The notes under the pieces were generated by a model. It made no database searches. It saw only the letters and a program-made list of their open reading frames with translations, and was not told the origin of the DNA. A stretch of 64,000 bases of DNA from Bacteroidales bacterium (GTDB lineage Bacteria; Bacteroidota; Bacteroidia; Bacteroidales; WCHB1-69): contig JAFPXF010000026.1 of NCBI GenBank assembly GCA_017394765.1, positions 1 through 64,000 of the forward strand. The letters run 5' to 3'. A program made the translations under genes and the position numbers. Shown piece by piece: positions 8,132-17,595 of this stretch (position 1 is its first letter; every line of letters begins with the position of its first letter).

Positions 8132-9736
8132 TTATTCCCATTCAATCGTGGCGGGCGGTTTGGAGCTGATGTCGTAGCAGACGCGGTTGACGCCCTTGAC
8201 TTTGTTGATGATGTCGTTGGAGACCTTGGCCATAAACTCGTAGGGCAGGTGGGCCCAGTCGGCGGTCATTGCATCGGTGCTGGTGACAGCGCGCAGGGCC
8301 ACGGCGCGCTCGTAGGTGCGCTCGTCGCCCATCACGCCCACGCTCTTGATGGGCAGCAGGATGACGCCGGCCTGCCAAATCTGGTCATAGAGGGAGACTT
8401 CGATTTCACCGTTGGTCATATTGGCGGGCACGCCGGCGGCCAGCACTTTGCGGGCCTCCTCGCCGGAGAGTTTCACCTTCCAGTCGCGCAGCCCCTGGAT
8501 GAAGATGTCATCGGCATCCTGGAGGATGCGCACCTTGTCGCGGGTGATGTCGCCGAGAATGCGCACGGCGAGGCCGGGACCGGGGAAGGGATGGCGGGTG
8601 ATGAGGTGTTCGGGCATCCCGAGTTGGCGTCCCACGCGGCGCACCTCGTCCTTGAACAGCCACTTCAGCGGCTCGCAGAGCTGGAGGTGCATTTTTTCGG
8701 GCAGTCCGCCCACATTATGATGGCTCTTGATGACCATCCCGGTGATGCTGAGGCTCTCGATGCGGTCGGGGTAGATGGTGCCTTGGGCAAGCCATTTGGC
8801 GTCGGTGATTTTCTGGGCTTCGGTGTTGAACACATCGATGAAGCCGGCGCCGATGATTTTGCGCTTGCGCTCGGGTTCAGTGACGCCCTCCAGCTCACGG
8901 AAGAACTTCTCGCTGGCATCCACGCCGATGACGTTGAGGCCGAGACCCTCATAGTCGCGCATCACGTTCTCGAACTCGTTTTTGCGGAGCAGGCCGTGAT
9001 CGACGAAGATGCAGGTGAGGTTTTTGCCGATGGCGCGGTTGAGCAATACAGCGCACACGGAGGAATCCACGCCGCCGGAAAGGCCGAGGATGACGCGGTC
9101 GTTGCCGATCTGCTGTTTCAGTTCGGCCACGGTGGTGTCCACGAAGGAGGCGGGGCTCCAGGTCTGGTGGCCGCCGCAGATGCCCACCACGAAGTTCTTG
9201 AGCAGTTGGGTGCCCTGGGTGGTGTGGAACACCTCAGGGTGGAACTGCACGCCCCATACGGACTCGTTCTCAAACTGGTAGGCGGCGTTTTCCACCTTGT
9301 CGGTGGAGGCAATCTTCCGGCAGTTGTCGGGAAGTTTGGTGATGGTGTCGCCATGGCTCATCCACACTTGGGTATGCTCATCGAGGCCTTGGAGCAGCGG
9401 ATTGTCGTGGTCGAAGGCGGCGAGGTTGGCGCGGCCGTACTCGCGGCTGCCGGCGGGCTCCACGCGTCCGCCGTTGGTGTGGGCCATATACTGGGCGCCG
9501 TAGCAGATGCCGAGGATGGGCAGGCGTCCGCGGATGGCGGAGAGATCTACCTGGAAGGCCTTCTCGTCATAGACGCTGAAGGGCGAGCCGCTGAGGATGA
9601 CGCCGATGACATCGGGGTCGTTGTGCGGGAATTTGTTGTAGGGCACGATTTCGCAGAACATATCGAGTTCGCGCACCCGGCGGCCGATGAGTTGTGTGGT
9701 TTGGGAACCGAAGTCAAGAATGATGATTTTTTCCAT
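8132..9736 (-). CDS. guaA: GMP synthase (glutamine-hydrolysing)
   Basis: 534 residues from MEKIIIL; the longer frame to 9775 lies across the promoter. GuaA aminates XMP to GMP in purine synthesis. The N-terminal class I glutamine amidotransferase has GICYGAQ (Cys78) and the His-Glu pair in FHPE (166/168). The ATP-pyrophosphatase domain has the P-loop SGGVDS (220-225). The C-terminal dimerisation domain ends with the conserved PPATIEWE. Length is slightly above the usual 510-525, with extra residues in the region about 430-450. It is single, with its own promoter. purN of the same purine pathway lies at 14.6 kb but in another unit. Confidence 0.97.
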   Translation of the reverse strand: MEKIIILDFGSQTTQLIGRRVRELDMFCEIVPYNKFPHNDPDVIGVILSGSPFSVYDEKAFQVDLSAIRGRLPILGICYGAQYMAHTNGGRVEPAGSREYGRANLAAFDHDNPLLQGLDEHTQVWMSHGDTITKLPDNCRKIASTDKVENAAYQFENESVWGVQFHPEVFHTTQGTQLLKNFVVGICGGHQTWSPASFVDTTVAELKQQIGNDRVILGLSGGVDSSVCAVLLNRAIGKNLTCIFVDHGLLRKNEFENVMRDYEGLGLNVIGVDASEKFFRELEGVTEPERKRKIIGAGFIDVFNTEAQKITDAKWLAQGTIYPDRIESLSITGMVIKSHHNVGGLPEKMHLQLCEPLKWLFKDEVRRVGRQLGMPEHLITRHPFPGPGLAVRILGDITRDKVRILQDADDIFIQGLRDWKVKLSGEEARKVLAAGVPANMTNGEIEVSLYDQIWQAGVILLPIKSVGVMGDERTYERAVALRAVTSTDAMTADWAHLPYEFMAKVSNDIINKVKGVNRVCYDISSKPPATIEWE

Positions 9737-9763
9737 ATAAGTTGTTACGATAAAAAGAGGGTG

Positions 9764-9771
9764 CAAATGTA
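9764..9771 (-). promoter_or_regulatory. Promoter -7 box TACATTTG of guaA
   Basis: TAnnTTTG match 28 bases before the guaA ATG. A second candidate, TATTTTTG, overlaps at 9773-9780. Confidence 0.5.
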
Positions 9772-9794
9772 TCAAAAATACCGTTATAGGGCTG

Positions 9795-10718
9795 TCATGA
9801 TTTTAAAGGGGATTGGGGTTGTTGGACAGAGTTTCTTTCAAACCGCCATATCTGCCAGCTGTTGAAGAGATTTTGCCAAATGGAATAGAATGCCAGAAAG
9901 ACTGTGGCGAGCGGGTTGAGAAAAACGGTGGCCATCCAGATGCCGAAGGCGGTGTTCTTCTGTCCCATCAGCTGTCCGCCCGCAATCGTGTCGTGATAAT
10001 GACGCCCGACCCATTTGCCCAAACCGAAGTTAAGGGCACAGACCAGAATGGAGGCAATGCCGAGCCACAAGATGTTCAAACCATTGCCCTGTCCATGCAA
10101 AAAGACAAAATCAATGGTGCGACCCAAGGTTAGCAAAAGCAAGAATGCCCATATATAGAAAGTGATGTCCTTGTATCGGCTTAGAAAATCATTGGCCTTG
10201 GGCCAGCAGAGCTGCAGTAAGAGCGCGACAAAAAACGGCAGTGCGATGGTGGAGCTCACCTTTTTGAAGATCATCCAAAAGGAGGTTCCGAACGCCATGT
10301 CCTGATGCAATCCGATGAAGGAGAAATAAAAGGGGGCGATGACCACGATAAGCAGGTTGCCGAAGATGGTGTATTCGGTGATGGTTTCACGATTGGCACC
10401 TAACATGCAGGAGACCACAACCACCGAGGCGGCCACGGGACATAGAATGCCCATGAAGACACCTTGCGCCAACAATTCATTGTGAAAGATGGCCCGAATG
10501 AGAAAATAACCGCCCACACTGGCCAAGGTCTGGAAAACCATGATCCAAACATTCAGCTTGGTAAGATGCAGTTTGCGCAAATCCACCGCCACGAAGTTGA
10601 GCAACAGAATGGTGAATATCAGATAGGGTGCCAAAAATGCCAATTGTCCGCACCATTTGTGCAACAAAAGGCCCATCACCATGGCAAACGGAAGCATATA
10701 ACTGCGAAATCTCTCCAT
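9795..10718 (-). CDS. BASS-family (bile acid:sodium symporter-like) transporter
   Basis: 307 residues with eight to ten hydrophobic segments and short loops, an inner-membrane protein. The segments [22 protein letters not shown] and, near the C-terminus, [16 protein letters not shown] match the two conserved helix-crossover regions of the bile acid:Na+ symporter superfamily. Bacterial members carry various organic anions, so the substrate is open; bile acids are only the family name. It follows the LptF/G-type permease gene with a 5-base gap, suggesting co-transcription, but a functional link to LPS export is not evident. Confidence 0.8.
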   Translation of the reverse strand: MERFRSYMLPFAMVMGLLLHKWCGQLAFLAPYLIFTILLLNFVAVDLRKLHLTKLNVWIMVFQTLASVGGYFLIRAIFHNELLAQGVFMGILCPVAASVVVVSCMLGANRETITEYTIFGNLLIVVIAPFYFSFIGLHQDMAFGTSFWMIFKKVSSTIALPFFVALLLQLCWPKANDFLSRYKDITFYIWAFLLLLTLGRTIDFVFLHGQGNGLNILWLGIASILVCALNFGLGKWVGRHYHDTIAGGQLMGQKNTAFGIWMATVFLNPLATVFLAFYSIWQNLFNSWQIWRFERNSVQQPQSPLKS

Positions 10719-10723
10719 GGATG

Positions 10724-11836
10724 TTATTTTTGCGCAAACCGCAGCATATAAATCATGATGACGAGGAATATGAGATTTGGTATCCAGGTGCCCAGCACGG
10801 GGGGCAGCCCGCCCGACACAGAAAAGACGGTGGACACCTGTTGCAAAAAGACAAACGTGAAGGCCAACCCCATGCCGATAAAGATGTGGACACCCACTCC
10901 CCGGGCGGTTTTTCTCGAAGAGACACTCAGCCCTAAAAACGAAAGGATGATGATGCCCAATGGATTGGCAATACGCTTGTGACGCTCGATTTGGTAATGC
11001 GCCACCAAACTTGACCCTCGCGTCTTTTCTTCTTTGATAAAAGTACGCAACTCATTGTACGACATGGTTTCACTGACAAAAGCATCCTGATTGAGGTTGA
11101 TGGGCTTCACGTTGAAAACCGTGTCCATCGTCAGGCCTGTCTCCATCTGTTCCACCCCATTTATTATACGGCGTCGCGTGTAATCGTTAAGTGTCCATAC
11201 CTGTTTTTCATTATCGAAAGTGATGCTCTTGGCGGAAATCTTCTCTTTCAAAGACATCTCATCGAACACTTCAAAGGTAAAATAGTAGCCCGTCTGGGCG
11301 GCACGATCCCAGCGCTCTACAAAAATGTAACTGTTGGCGGAATTCTTGATGTGCAGATAGGTGGTCTGTACGGCTTGCCGCCCCATGTTCTCATACTTGA
11401 ACTCATTCAGCCGGGCGTTGGTGTGGGGCACGATGAAGTTTGCCAAAATCAATGATACCAGCACAATGATGATGGATCCCACAAAATAGGGCAGCAAAAA
11501 TCGCCTGAAACTGACCCCGTTGCCCAAAATGGAGATGATTTCATTATGGGAGGAGAGTTTCGAGGTGAACCAAATCACGCTGATAAACGTGAACAATGGG
11601 ATGAAAAGATTGATGAAGTAGGGGATGAAATTGAAATAGTATCCCGTGATGATTTCCTTTACGGGAATATTCCTATCCATGAAACGCTGGATGTTCTCCG
11701 ACAAGTCGAAGACCACGACGATGGTCATCAGCAAAGTGACGGCATAGACCACCGACCCGAGGAATTTCTTCAGGATGTAGGAATCGAGGATTTTCCATCC
11801 CGTTAATTCCCGAAATCGTTCAATCCAGCGTGACAT
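10724..11836 (-). CDS. LptF/LptG-family LPS export permease
   Basis: 370 residues. YjgP/YjgQ (LptF/LptG) permeases form, with LptB, the inner-membrane ABC unit that extracts lipopolysaccharide and passes it to LptC-LptA-LptD. The N-terminal part ILDSYILKKFLGSVVYAVTL and the cytoplasmic-loop segment HNEIISILGNGVSFRRFLLPY are typical. A ~180-residue periplasmic beta domain follows, then two C-terminal membrane segments. Transmembrane helices lie near residues 25-45, 65-85, 100-125, 300-320 and 330-365. Bacteroidota carry two such paralogues; which of the two this is cannot be decided. lptC is encoded separately at 30.4 kb. Confidence 0.9.
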   Translation of the reverse strand: MSRWIERFRELTGWKILDSYILKKFLGSVVYAVTLLMTIVVVFDLSENIQRFMDRNIPVKEIITGYYFNFIPYFINLFIPLFTFISVIWFTSKLSSHNEIISILGNGVSFRRFLLPYFVGSIIIVLVSLILANFIVPHTNARLNEFKYENMGRQAVQTTYLHIKNSANSYIFVERWDRAAQTGYYFTFEVFDEMSLKEKISAKSITFDNEKQVWTLNDYTRRRIINGVEQMETGLTMDTVFNVKPINLNQDAFVSETMSYNELRTFIKEEKTRGSSLVAHYQIERHKRIANPLGIIILSFLGLSVSSRKTARGVGVHIFIGMGLAFTFVFLQQVSTVFSVSGGLPPVLGTWIPNLIFLVIMIYMLRFAQK

Positions 11837-11903
11837 TCAGTGAACTATAGGTATTATTGTGTTGCCAAACAGGCTATTGGCTTATCAAGTTATACATGAA
11901 AAA

Positions 11904-11945
11904 ACACCAACGTCCAAACACCAATGGCCAACAGCCAACGTCTAT
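11904..11945. repeat. Heptamer tract (NNNCCAA) at the S9 peptidase 3' end
   Basis: Five in-register 7-mers ACACCAA, CGTCCAA, ACACCAA, TGGCCAA, CAGCCAA, then CGTCTAT, which contains the stop codon (11942-11944). In the sense of the peptidase transcript the unit is TTGGNNN. Confidence 0.85.
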
Positions 11946-14026
11946 TTTTTCAGCCATTGGTCGAGCCAACGGAAGAACTCACGCTGCCAAAGCATGGCAT
12001 TCTGCGGTTTGGTGACAAAATGGCATTCATCGGGGAAGAAGAGGAATCGGCTGGGGATTCCCTTCTTCTGGGCCACGTCGTATGCCTGCATGCCCTCGGT
12101 GTAGGGGATGCGGAAATCGTTGCCGCCATGGATCACGAGAATCGGGGTGTCCCAGTTGCCCACGAAATGGTGCGGTGAAAAGTCGTAGCTCTTGGGCGTT
12201 GGCTTCTGCCAATAGTTGCCCTCGATGTCATGGTTGGCGAAGAAGAGCTCTTCGGTGGTGCCATACCAGCTCTCGAAATTGAACATGCCGCAGTGGGCGA
12301 TGAAGCATTTGAAGCGCTTGTCGTGGTGGCCGGCAAGCCAATAGACGGAGAAGCCGCCGAAGCTGGCGCCGATGCAGCCGAGCCTGTCCTCATCCACGTA
12401 TGGCTCCTTGGCAAGCGCATCGATGGCGGAGAGGTAGTCCTTCATGCACTGGCCGCCGTAGTCCTTGCTGATGTCATCGTTCCACTTCTGGCCGAAGCCG
12501 GGCAGGCCACGGCGGTTCGGGGCCACGATGATGTAGTCGTGCGCCGCCATCATCTGGAAGTTCCAACGATAGGAATAGAACTGGCTTACGGGAGACTGCG
12601 GGCCGCCCTCACAATAGAGCAGCGTCGGGTAAGTTTTCGTGGAGTCGAAGTTCGGCGGAAGGATCACCCAAACCAACATCTGCTTGCCGTCGGTGGTCTC
12701 CACCCATTTCTTGACAGTCTTGCCCAACGTGACTTTGTCAAGCACATCCTTGTTGATGAAGCTCAACTGCTTGACCTCCTTGTTTTTCAAGTTTATGCCA
12801 TAGATCTCGGCAGGATAGGCGTGTGTGGTGCGCGTGGCGATAATCTGGTCACCAATGACCAGAATGGAGTTGTAGTCATAGTCTCCATCAGTGATTTGCT
12901 CAAAGGTGCGGGTGGCAATGTCGTAGCCGTAAACCTGGATGGTACCCTCTTTGTCGCTGGTGAAATAGACCTTCTTGCCATCTTCGCTCCAAGCGAAATT
13001 GGTGGCGTTCTGGTCGAACTCGGCGGTGCAGTCCTCCCACTTGCCTGTGCTGAGGTCGCAAAGGGCCATGCGGTGTTTGTCGGACTCGAAGCCGTCGGTC
13101 TCCATGCTCCACCAGACCAGTTTCTTGCCGTCGGGGGAGAAGACGGGCGCCATGTCGTAGCCCATGTTGCCTACGGAGAGGTTGCGTGTGGACTTGTCGG
13201 CGAGATTGTAGAGATAGACGTCCGTGTTGGTGCTCTCAGCAAAGGCCTTGCCGGAGAGTTTCTTGCAACAGTAGGCGATGGATTTGCCGTCGGGGCTCCA
13301 TACGAACTCCTCGGCACCGCCGAACGGAGGCGTGGGACAATGGAACTTCTGACCCTCCAGCAGGTCAGTGGCGTTGTCGCAAGAGGGATAGTCGGCGATG
13401 AAGAGGTGGCTGTAGGTGCCGTCGGCCCAGTAATTCCAATGACGGTACATAAGGTCGTCGTAGATCATGGCGTTGGCCTTGGGCAGGTCGGGGTAGCGCT
13501 GCTCGATAGTGGGGTCGATCTGCACGTTCATGGCGTAGCTGATGTGCTTCATGTCGGGTGCGTAGCTGAAGCTGTTGATGTCGCCCTCCACATGGGTGAT
13601 TTGTTTGGCGTGGGAGCCATCGGGGTCGCACTCCCAAATCTGGGTGCCCTTGTCATCGCTGTAGAGATAGGCGATTTTCTTGCCATCGGGACGCCAGACG
13701 GGCTGCATCTCGTCGTTGGGGGTGGAGGTCACGCGCGTGGGTTCGCCACCCTCCACCGGCATGGTGTATAACTCGGCGTTGCCCGTGTTGGCTTTGTAGT
13801 CATAATACTTGACACTGTACAATAGCGTCTTGCCGTCGGGCGAGACCTGCACGTCGGAAAGACGGCCCAAATACCAGAGTATTTTCTCGTCCATCACTCC
13901 CTTACTGAAGTCGGGAGCCTCACGGTTATCTTTGGAAATCACGGTGTTATTGTCTTCTTTGGACTTTTTTGCACAACTGTTGAACAACATGGTGGCGATA
14001 AGGGTTACGAACAAAATTTTTTTCAT
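11942..14026 (-). CDS. S9 family prolyl oligopeptidase-like peptidase (lipoprotein)
   Basis: 694 residues. MKKILFVTLIATMLFNSC is a lipoprotein signal with Cys18, so the enzyme is probably anchored facing the periplasm or surface. Residues ~45-430 form a WD-like beta-propeller with TolB/DPP-IV repeats (SPDGKTLLY, WRPDGKKIAY, SPDGKKLVW, SEDGKKVYF). The C-terminal alpha/beta-hydrolase has the triad: Ser555 in GASFGG, Asp637 in GGNDFR, His669 in DECHF. The layout matches acylaminoacyl-peptidase or dipeptidyl-peptidase enzymes (S9B/S9C), which clip short N-terminal fragments from peptides; peptide use as nutrient is the likely role. It is monocistronic, divergent from the Cys-rich lipoprotein gene. 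Confidence 0.92.
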   Translation of the reverse strand: MKKILFVTLIATMLFNSCAKKSKEDNNTVISKDNREAPDFSKGVMDEKILWYLGRLSDVQVSPDGKTLLYSVKYYDYKANTGNAELYTMPVEGGEPTRVTSTPNDEMQPVWRPDGKKIAYLYSDDKGTQIWECDPDGSHAKQITHVEGDINSFSYAPDMKHISYAMNVQIDPTIEQRYPDLPKANAMIYDDLMYRHWNYWADGTYSHLFIADYPSCDNATDLLEGQKFHCPTPPFGGAEEFVWSPDGKSIAYCCKKLSGKAFAESTNTDVYLYNLADKSTRNLSVGNMGYDMAPVFSPDGKKLVWWSMETDGFESDKHRMALCDLSTGKWEDCTAEFDQNATNFAWSEDGKKVYFTSDKEGTIQVYGYDIATRTFEQITDGDYDYNSILVIGDQIIATRTTHAYPAEIYGINLKNKEVKQLSFINKDVLDKVTLGKTVKKWVETTDGKQMLVWVILPPNFDSTKTYPTLLYCEGGPQSPVSQFYSYRWNFQMMAAHDYIIVAPNRRGLPGFGQKWNDDISKDYGGQCMKDYLSAIDALAKEPYVDEDRLGCIGASFGGFSVYWLAGHHDKRFKCFIAHCGMFNFESWYGTTEELFFANHDIEGNYWQKPTPKSYDFSPHHFVGNWDTPILVIHGGNDFRIPYTEGMQAYDVAQKKGIPSRFLFFPDECHFVTKPQNAMLWQREFFRWLDQWLKK

Positions 14027-14050
14027 AAAAGATTATTTTTTACAGGGCTG

Positions 14051-14058
14051 CAAAAATA
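14051..14058 (-). promoter_or_regulatory. Promoter -7 box TATTTTTG of the S9 peptidase
   Basis: TAnnTTTG match 25 bases before the ATG at 14026, back to back with the plus-strand box at 14068. Confidence 0.5.
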
Positions 14059-14067
14059 GCAATTTTG

Positions 14068-14075
14068 TATCTTTG
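14068..14075 (+). promoter_or_regulatory. Promoter -7 box TATCTTTG of the Cys-rich lipoprotein
   Basis: TAnnTTTG match 35 bases before the ATG at 14110. The two divergent -7 boxes are only 9 bases apart, so the two promoters overlap and may exclude each other. Confidence 0.55.
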
Positions 14076-14109
14076 CCGCTCTTATTTTTATCAACTAAAA
14101 TTTCAGAAA

Positions 14110-14577
14110 ATGAAGAAACTTATGATTTTGGCAGCTGCGTGCTGTCTGGTTTTAGCCTCTTGCAACAACCAACCCAAAGAACAGCCCAAGCCCGAATGCC
14201 AAGCACAGACCGAATGCCAGAAAGAGAAATCCCCTTGTTGTGAAAAAAAGCAGAAGGCCATGGAAGACTGGGCCAACTGGGAAAACCTGACCGAAGACCG
14301 CAAGGTGGAACTCCTCAACGAGCGCAAGGCTTGCTACGACAAGCAGAAAGCCGAACAAGCTGAAAGAGAAGCCCAAAAAGCCAAGTTCGAAGAACAAATG
14401 AGCAAGTGGGATAATCTCACCACCGAGGAGAAGAAGGCCGCTTTCGACCTTTGTCCCTGCTGCAAGAAACCTTGCTGCAAAGAGGGTCCAAAAGAGGGCA
14501 AATGCTGCAAAGAAGGCAAAGGCGAGTGCAAGAAGGACGGCAAGTGCCCGAAAGAGGGTGAATGCAAAGGCAAGTAG
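14110..14577 (+). CDS. Cys/Lys-rich small lipoprotein, possible metal-binding protein
   Basis: 155 residues, start ATG 14110 after the promoter box. Signal peptide MKKLMILAAACCLVLASC with lipobox LASC (Cys18). The middle (residues ~45-110) is a charged, probably coiled-coil helix containing two similar segments (MEDWANWENLTEDRKVELLNE and MSKWDNLTTEEKKAAFDL). The end is a Cys-Lys-Gly tail with CPCC, KPCC, KCC, GEC, GKC and GEC clusters. In all there are 18 Cys, 15 of them after the lipobox. I recognise no named family. Cys clusters of this density suggest metal or persulfide binding, but a disulfide-rich surface structure is equally possible. purN starts 6 bases downstream, so they share a transcript. 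Confidence 0.75.
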   Translation: MKKLMILAAACCLVLASCNNQPKEQPKPECQAQTECQKEKSPCCEKKQKAMEDWANWENLTEDRKVELLNERKACYDKQKAEQAEREAQKAKFEEQMSKWDNLTTEEKKAAFDLCPCCKKPCCKEGPKEGKCCKEGKGECKKDGKCPKEGECKGK

Positions 14578-14583
14578 TCTTCT

Positions 14584-15156
14584 ATGAAAAAAATCGCAGT
14601 TTTCGCTTCCGGCTTCGGCTCTAATTTCCAGGCCATCATTGAAGCCGTAAAGAAGGGGACGCTTCAGGCCGAAATCGCCCTGTTGGTCTCCGACAAGCCG
14701 AATTGCAAAGCAGTGGAACGCGCCAATGAACACCACATTGACGCGTTCACTTTTTGCTCCAAGGAGTATGCCGACAAGGCGGCCTACGAGACCGCCATCC
14801 TGCACGAGTTGCAGAGCCGCGGCGTGGACTATATCGTCCTGGCCGGTTATATGCGCTACATCGGCGAAGTGCTTCTCACTCACTATCCCATGCGCATCAT
14901 CAACCTCCATCCCGCCCTGCTGCCCTCCTTCCCCGGCGCACACGGCATCGAGGATGCTTTCAACCACGGCGTGCGCGTTTTCGGCATCACCATTCACTTC
15001 GTTGACGAAGGTGTTGATACTGGCAAGATTATCGACCAGTTCGCTTTCCACAGCGACGGCACCGAAACCCTCGACGAGATCGAGACCCACATCCATCAGC
15101 TGGAACACCAACATTACCCCGAAACCATCAATATGGTGTTGCAGCACGACCAATGA
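14584..15156 (+). CDS. purN: Phosphoribosylglycinamide formyltransferase (GART)
   Basis: 190 residues, typical for PurN, the folate-dependent enzyme that formylates GAR to FGAR in de novo purine synthesis. The glycine-rich start FASGFGSNFQAI binds the phosphate. The catalytic Asn-His-Asp triad is visible in INLHPALLPSFPGAHG (Asn, His) and FVDEGVDTGKII (Asp). The sequence LAGYMRYIGEVLL is also a family marker. It follows the Cys-rich lipoprotein by 6 bases and is followed after 72 bases by the DUF62 gene. Confidence 0.96.
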   Translation: MKKIAVFASGFGSNFQAIIEAVKKGTLQAEIALLVSDKPNCKAVERANEHHIDAFTFCSKEYADKAAYETAILHELQSRGVDYIVLAGYMRYIGEVLLTHYPMRIINLHPALLPSFPGAHGIEDAFNHGVRVFGITIHFVDEGVDTGKIIDQFAFHSDGTETLDEIETHIHQLEHQHYPETINMVLQHDQ

Positions 15157-15228
15157 ACACCTGCCCCCTGATTCCTGAACTCTCCACTACCATAATAAAC
15201 ATCCCATACGAAAACACCACCCATTTCC

Positions 15229-15987
15229 ATGATTATTACCCTCATCAGCGACTGGCGGCTGCGCGACCCATACGTGGCTATGCTCAAGGGACGGTTGCTC
15301 ACCACCCATCCCGACGCAAACATCATCGACATCTCCCACCACATCGACTTTTTCAATGTGGCCCAGTCGGCTTTTATTATGAAAAACAGCTATCAGAACT
15401 TCCCTGAAGGATCAATACACCTGATGCTTACCAACACGGCCCACACTGCCACCGCTCCCGCCGTGTTGCTGGAACATGACGGCCACTATTTCATCGGGCA
15501 GGACAATGGTGTCTTTTTCCTGATGTTCGGGATGAAAGGACCCCTGCAAGGACGGCGTCTGTCCACTGTCCACGACACCACGGTGGAAGGAATGTTCCAT
15601 TTAGTGCAAGCCATACACGATGGCAAACTCCAAGAAGTCACTGATGAATACCCTGAATTCGAACGCGCGTTAGGGGCTGAGCCCATCCATATTGTGCCAC
15701 AAAGGTGCATTGAAGGCGAAATTGTCTATATCGATGCCGCCTTCAACGCCATCACCAACATTCCCACCGCCATGTTCAAGGAGGCGGTGCAAGGTGGCTC
15801 CTTCAAAATGACCATCCATTCCAAAACGGATTGGAAAATCGAGAAATTCTTTGAACATTACTCCAAGACAGAAGGCATGTTTTTGACGGACAATGCGCTC
15901 CATCACATACAAATCTCCATGTACCAGGGAGAAGTTTCGCTGCTCGCCTCTCTGAGCGTCGGCGACAAAGTTGAGATCGAATATTAG
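15229..15987 (+). CDS. SAM hydroxide adenosyltransferase (DUF62 family)
   Basis: 252 residues. The family (chlorinase/fluorinase superfamily) includes S-adenosylmethionine hydrolases giving adenosine and methionine. Family positions are seen: the early Asp in LISDW, the DPYVAMLKG motif, DISHHI, a divergent GQDNGVF where most members have PDNG, and the C-terminal AFNAITNI (usually GNxxTNI). The halogenase-specific loop is not apparent, so hydrolysis is the likelier reaction. The start is the ATG at 15229. The stop codon ends next to the stop of the convergent ctpA gene, with no space for a terminator. Confidence 0.82.
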   Translation: MIITLISDWRLRDPYVAMLKGRLLTTHPDANIIDISHHIDFFNVAQSAFIMKNSYQNFPEGSIHLMLTNTAHTATAPAVLLEHDGHYFIGQDNGVFFLMFGMKGPLQGRRLSTVHDTTVEGMFHLVQAIHDGKLQEVTDEYPEFERALGAEPIHIVPQRCIEGEIVYIDAAFNAITNIPTAMFKEAVQGGSFKMTIHSKTDWKIEKFFEHYSKTEGMFLTDNALHHIQISMYQGEVSLLASLSVGDKVEIEY

Positions 15988-17577
15988 CTATTTCATCACC
16001 TCCAACGCCTTCTGTACTGTGTTGTCCGTAGTATTGATCACAGGATAAAAGGCCTCCTCGCCATAAAGGTTGCGCCCGACAAGGGCTTTGGTCCAGGTTT
16101 TGAGTTCCTTGCGATCCTTGGCGGTGAGCGCAGGGGCGGCATGACCGCTGAGTTTTTTATAATAAGCAAGCATTTCCGTCAGCTGGGCATCGCTAACTTG
16201 GAAGTTGTCCACAAAAGCCTTGGCATTGGTGTATTTCTTCTTTAAATCCACTTTGTTTTGTGTGACATAGTGGAATGCGTATTGCACCATGGCTGCCGTG
16301 TTCGCGACTTCAGAATAGCCAGGCATCTCGTCAAGCCGCTGCAAAGGCACGAAATAGTCGGGCATGATGCCGCCACCGCCATAGACAGTGCGTCCTCCAA
16401 CGGTCTTGTAGGCCTCCGACTTGTCAAGTTTGATGCTGTCCTCGGACTCCATCTCGCCGTTGATGATTCGTTGGTAGAGCTCTTCGTAGTAAGCCTCGGT
16501 GCCCTCTTTGTAGTCGCGTTGGATGCAGCGACCACTGGGGGTGTGGTAGCGCGCGGTGGTGAGACGGATGGTGGACTCATCGTTGAGGCTGAACTGCCGT
16601 TGCACCAAGCCTTTCCCGAAAGAGCGGCGTCCGATGACGTAGCCGCGGTCATTGTCCTGTACCGCTCCCGCCACGATTTCGGAGGCGGATGCGCTGAAAT
16701 CATCGATGAGGATAGCCACTTTACCCGTTTCGAAGTTGCCCCTACGGGTTGCAAAATAGACCTCCGGACGGACGTTCAACCCTTCTACGGAGACAATTTT
16801 CCGCTTGTTGACCAACAACTCGTCACAGACACTGATGGCGGCATCAAGGAAGCCGCCTGCATTGCCGCGCAAATCCACGATCAACTGCTGCATACCCAGA
16901 CCTTTCAGCTTCTGAATCGCCTTGGCGAACTCCTCGGCTGTGGTGCTGCCAAACTCGTTGAGCTTGATGTAGCCCGTTTTCTTGTCCACCATATAGGCCA
17001 CATCCACCGTGTATGTTGGAATCACATCGCGCTTGATGTCGTATGTATAAACTTTGTCGAATCCCGGCCGTATCACGCCCACCTTGACATGCGTTCCCTT
17101 TTTGCCCCTCAAAGCTTTGTAAACCTTCTCGTTGGAGGCGCCCACAAAGGACTTTCCATCCACTGTCACGATACGGTCGCCGGCGCGCAGGCCCGCCTTC
17201 TCGGACGGCCCGCCCGAGATTGTGGAAATAACCATCACCGTGTCGTTCATGATGTTGAACTGTATGCCGATGCCTTCGAAAGAACCCTCCAGCACCTCCA
17301 TCATGGCCTTGTTCTGCGCGGGCGTGGAATAAGAAGAGTGCGGGTCGAGCCCCTGCAGGATGGCATTGATGGCATTGTCGTAAATGGAATCCACATCGAC
17401 AGAATCCACATAGTACTTGTCAATATAGTTCATGACCTCATTGAGTTTGTACAATTGCGGATTGGCAGGACTGATCTTTTTAGATGGCAAGAAGTTGACA
17501 GCCACCGATGCTCCTGCAAGGAATGCAATCAACAAATACAGGATAGGAGTGATGATTTCGCGAATTTTTCCGTCCAT
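15988..17577 (-). CDS. ctpA: S41 family C-terminal processing peptidase
   Basis: 529 residues. An N-terminal membrane anchor (residues ~8-28, ITPILYLLIAFLAGA) points to periplasmic action. A PDZ domain covers ~95-175, with GIGIQF and the carboxylate-binding region GLRAGDRIVTVDG. The peptidase core follows: the strand QLIVDLRGNAGGF, the nucleophile Ser in FSASASE (295-300) and the general-base Lys322 in SFGKG. A C-terminal helical extension of ~100 residues is usual in this phylum. Tail-specific proteases cleave damaged or immature periplasmic proteins from their C-termini. It is the last gene of the minus-strand run from 25.5 kb; the gap to the gene before is 18 bases. Confidence 0.94.
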   Translation of the reverse strand: MDGKIREIITPILYLLIAFLAGASVAVNFLPSKKISPANPQLYKLNEVMNYIDKYYVDSVDVDSIYDNAINAILQGLDPHSSYSTPAQNKAMMEVLEGSFEGIGIQFNIMNDTVMVISTISGGPSEKAGLRAGDRIVTVDGKSFVGASNEKVYKALRGKKGTHVKVGVIRPGFDKVYTYDIKRDVIPTYTVDVAYMVDKKTGYIKLNEFGSTTAEEFAKAIQKLKGLGMQQLIVDLRGNAGGFLDAAISVCDELLVNKRKIVSVEGLNVRPEVYFATRRGNFETGKVAILIDDFSASASEIVAGAVQDNDRGYVIGRRSFGKGLVQRQFSLNDESTIRLTTARYHTPSGRCIQRDYKEGTEAYYEELYQRIINGEMESEDSIKLDKSEAYKTVGGRTVYGGGGIMPDYFVPLQRLDEMPGYSEVANTAAMVQYAFHYVTQNKVDLKKKYTNAKAFVDNFQVSDAQLTEMLAYYKKLSGHAAPALTAKDRKELKTWTKALVGRNLYGEEAFYPVINTTDNTVQKALEVMK

Positions 17578-17595
17578 AATATCTTACGAGTGCGA

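Noticed and set aside
8129..9865. 578-codon frame on the plus strand opposite guaA
   Set aside because: Low-complexity Ala/Gly/Val/His/Asp composition of an antisense shadow; guaA on the other strand has every motif.
12230..13771. 513-codon frame opposite the S9 peptidase
   Set aside because: Same antisense composition; no start context or promoter box.
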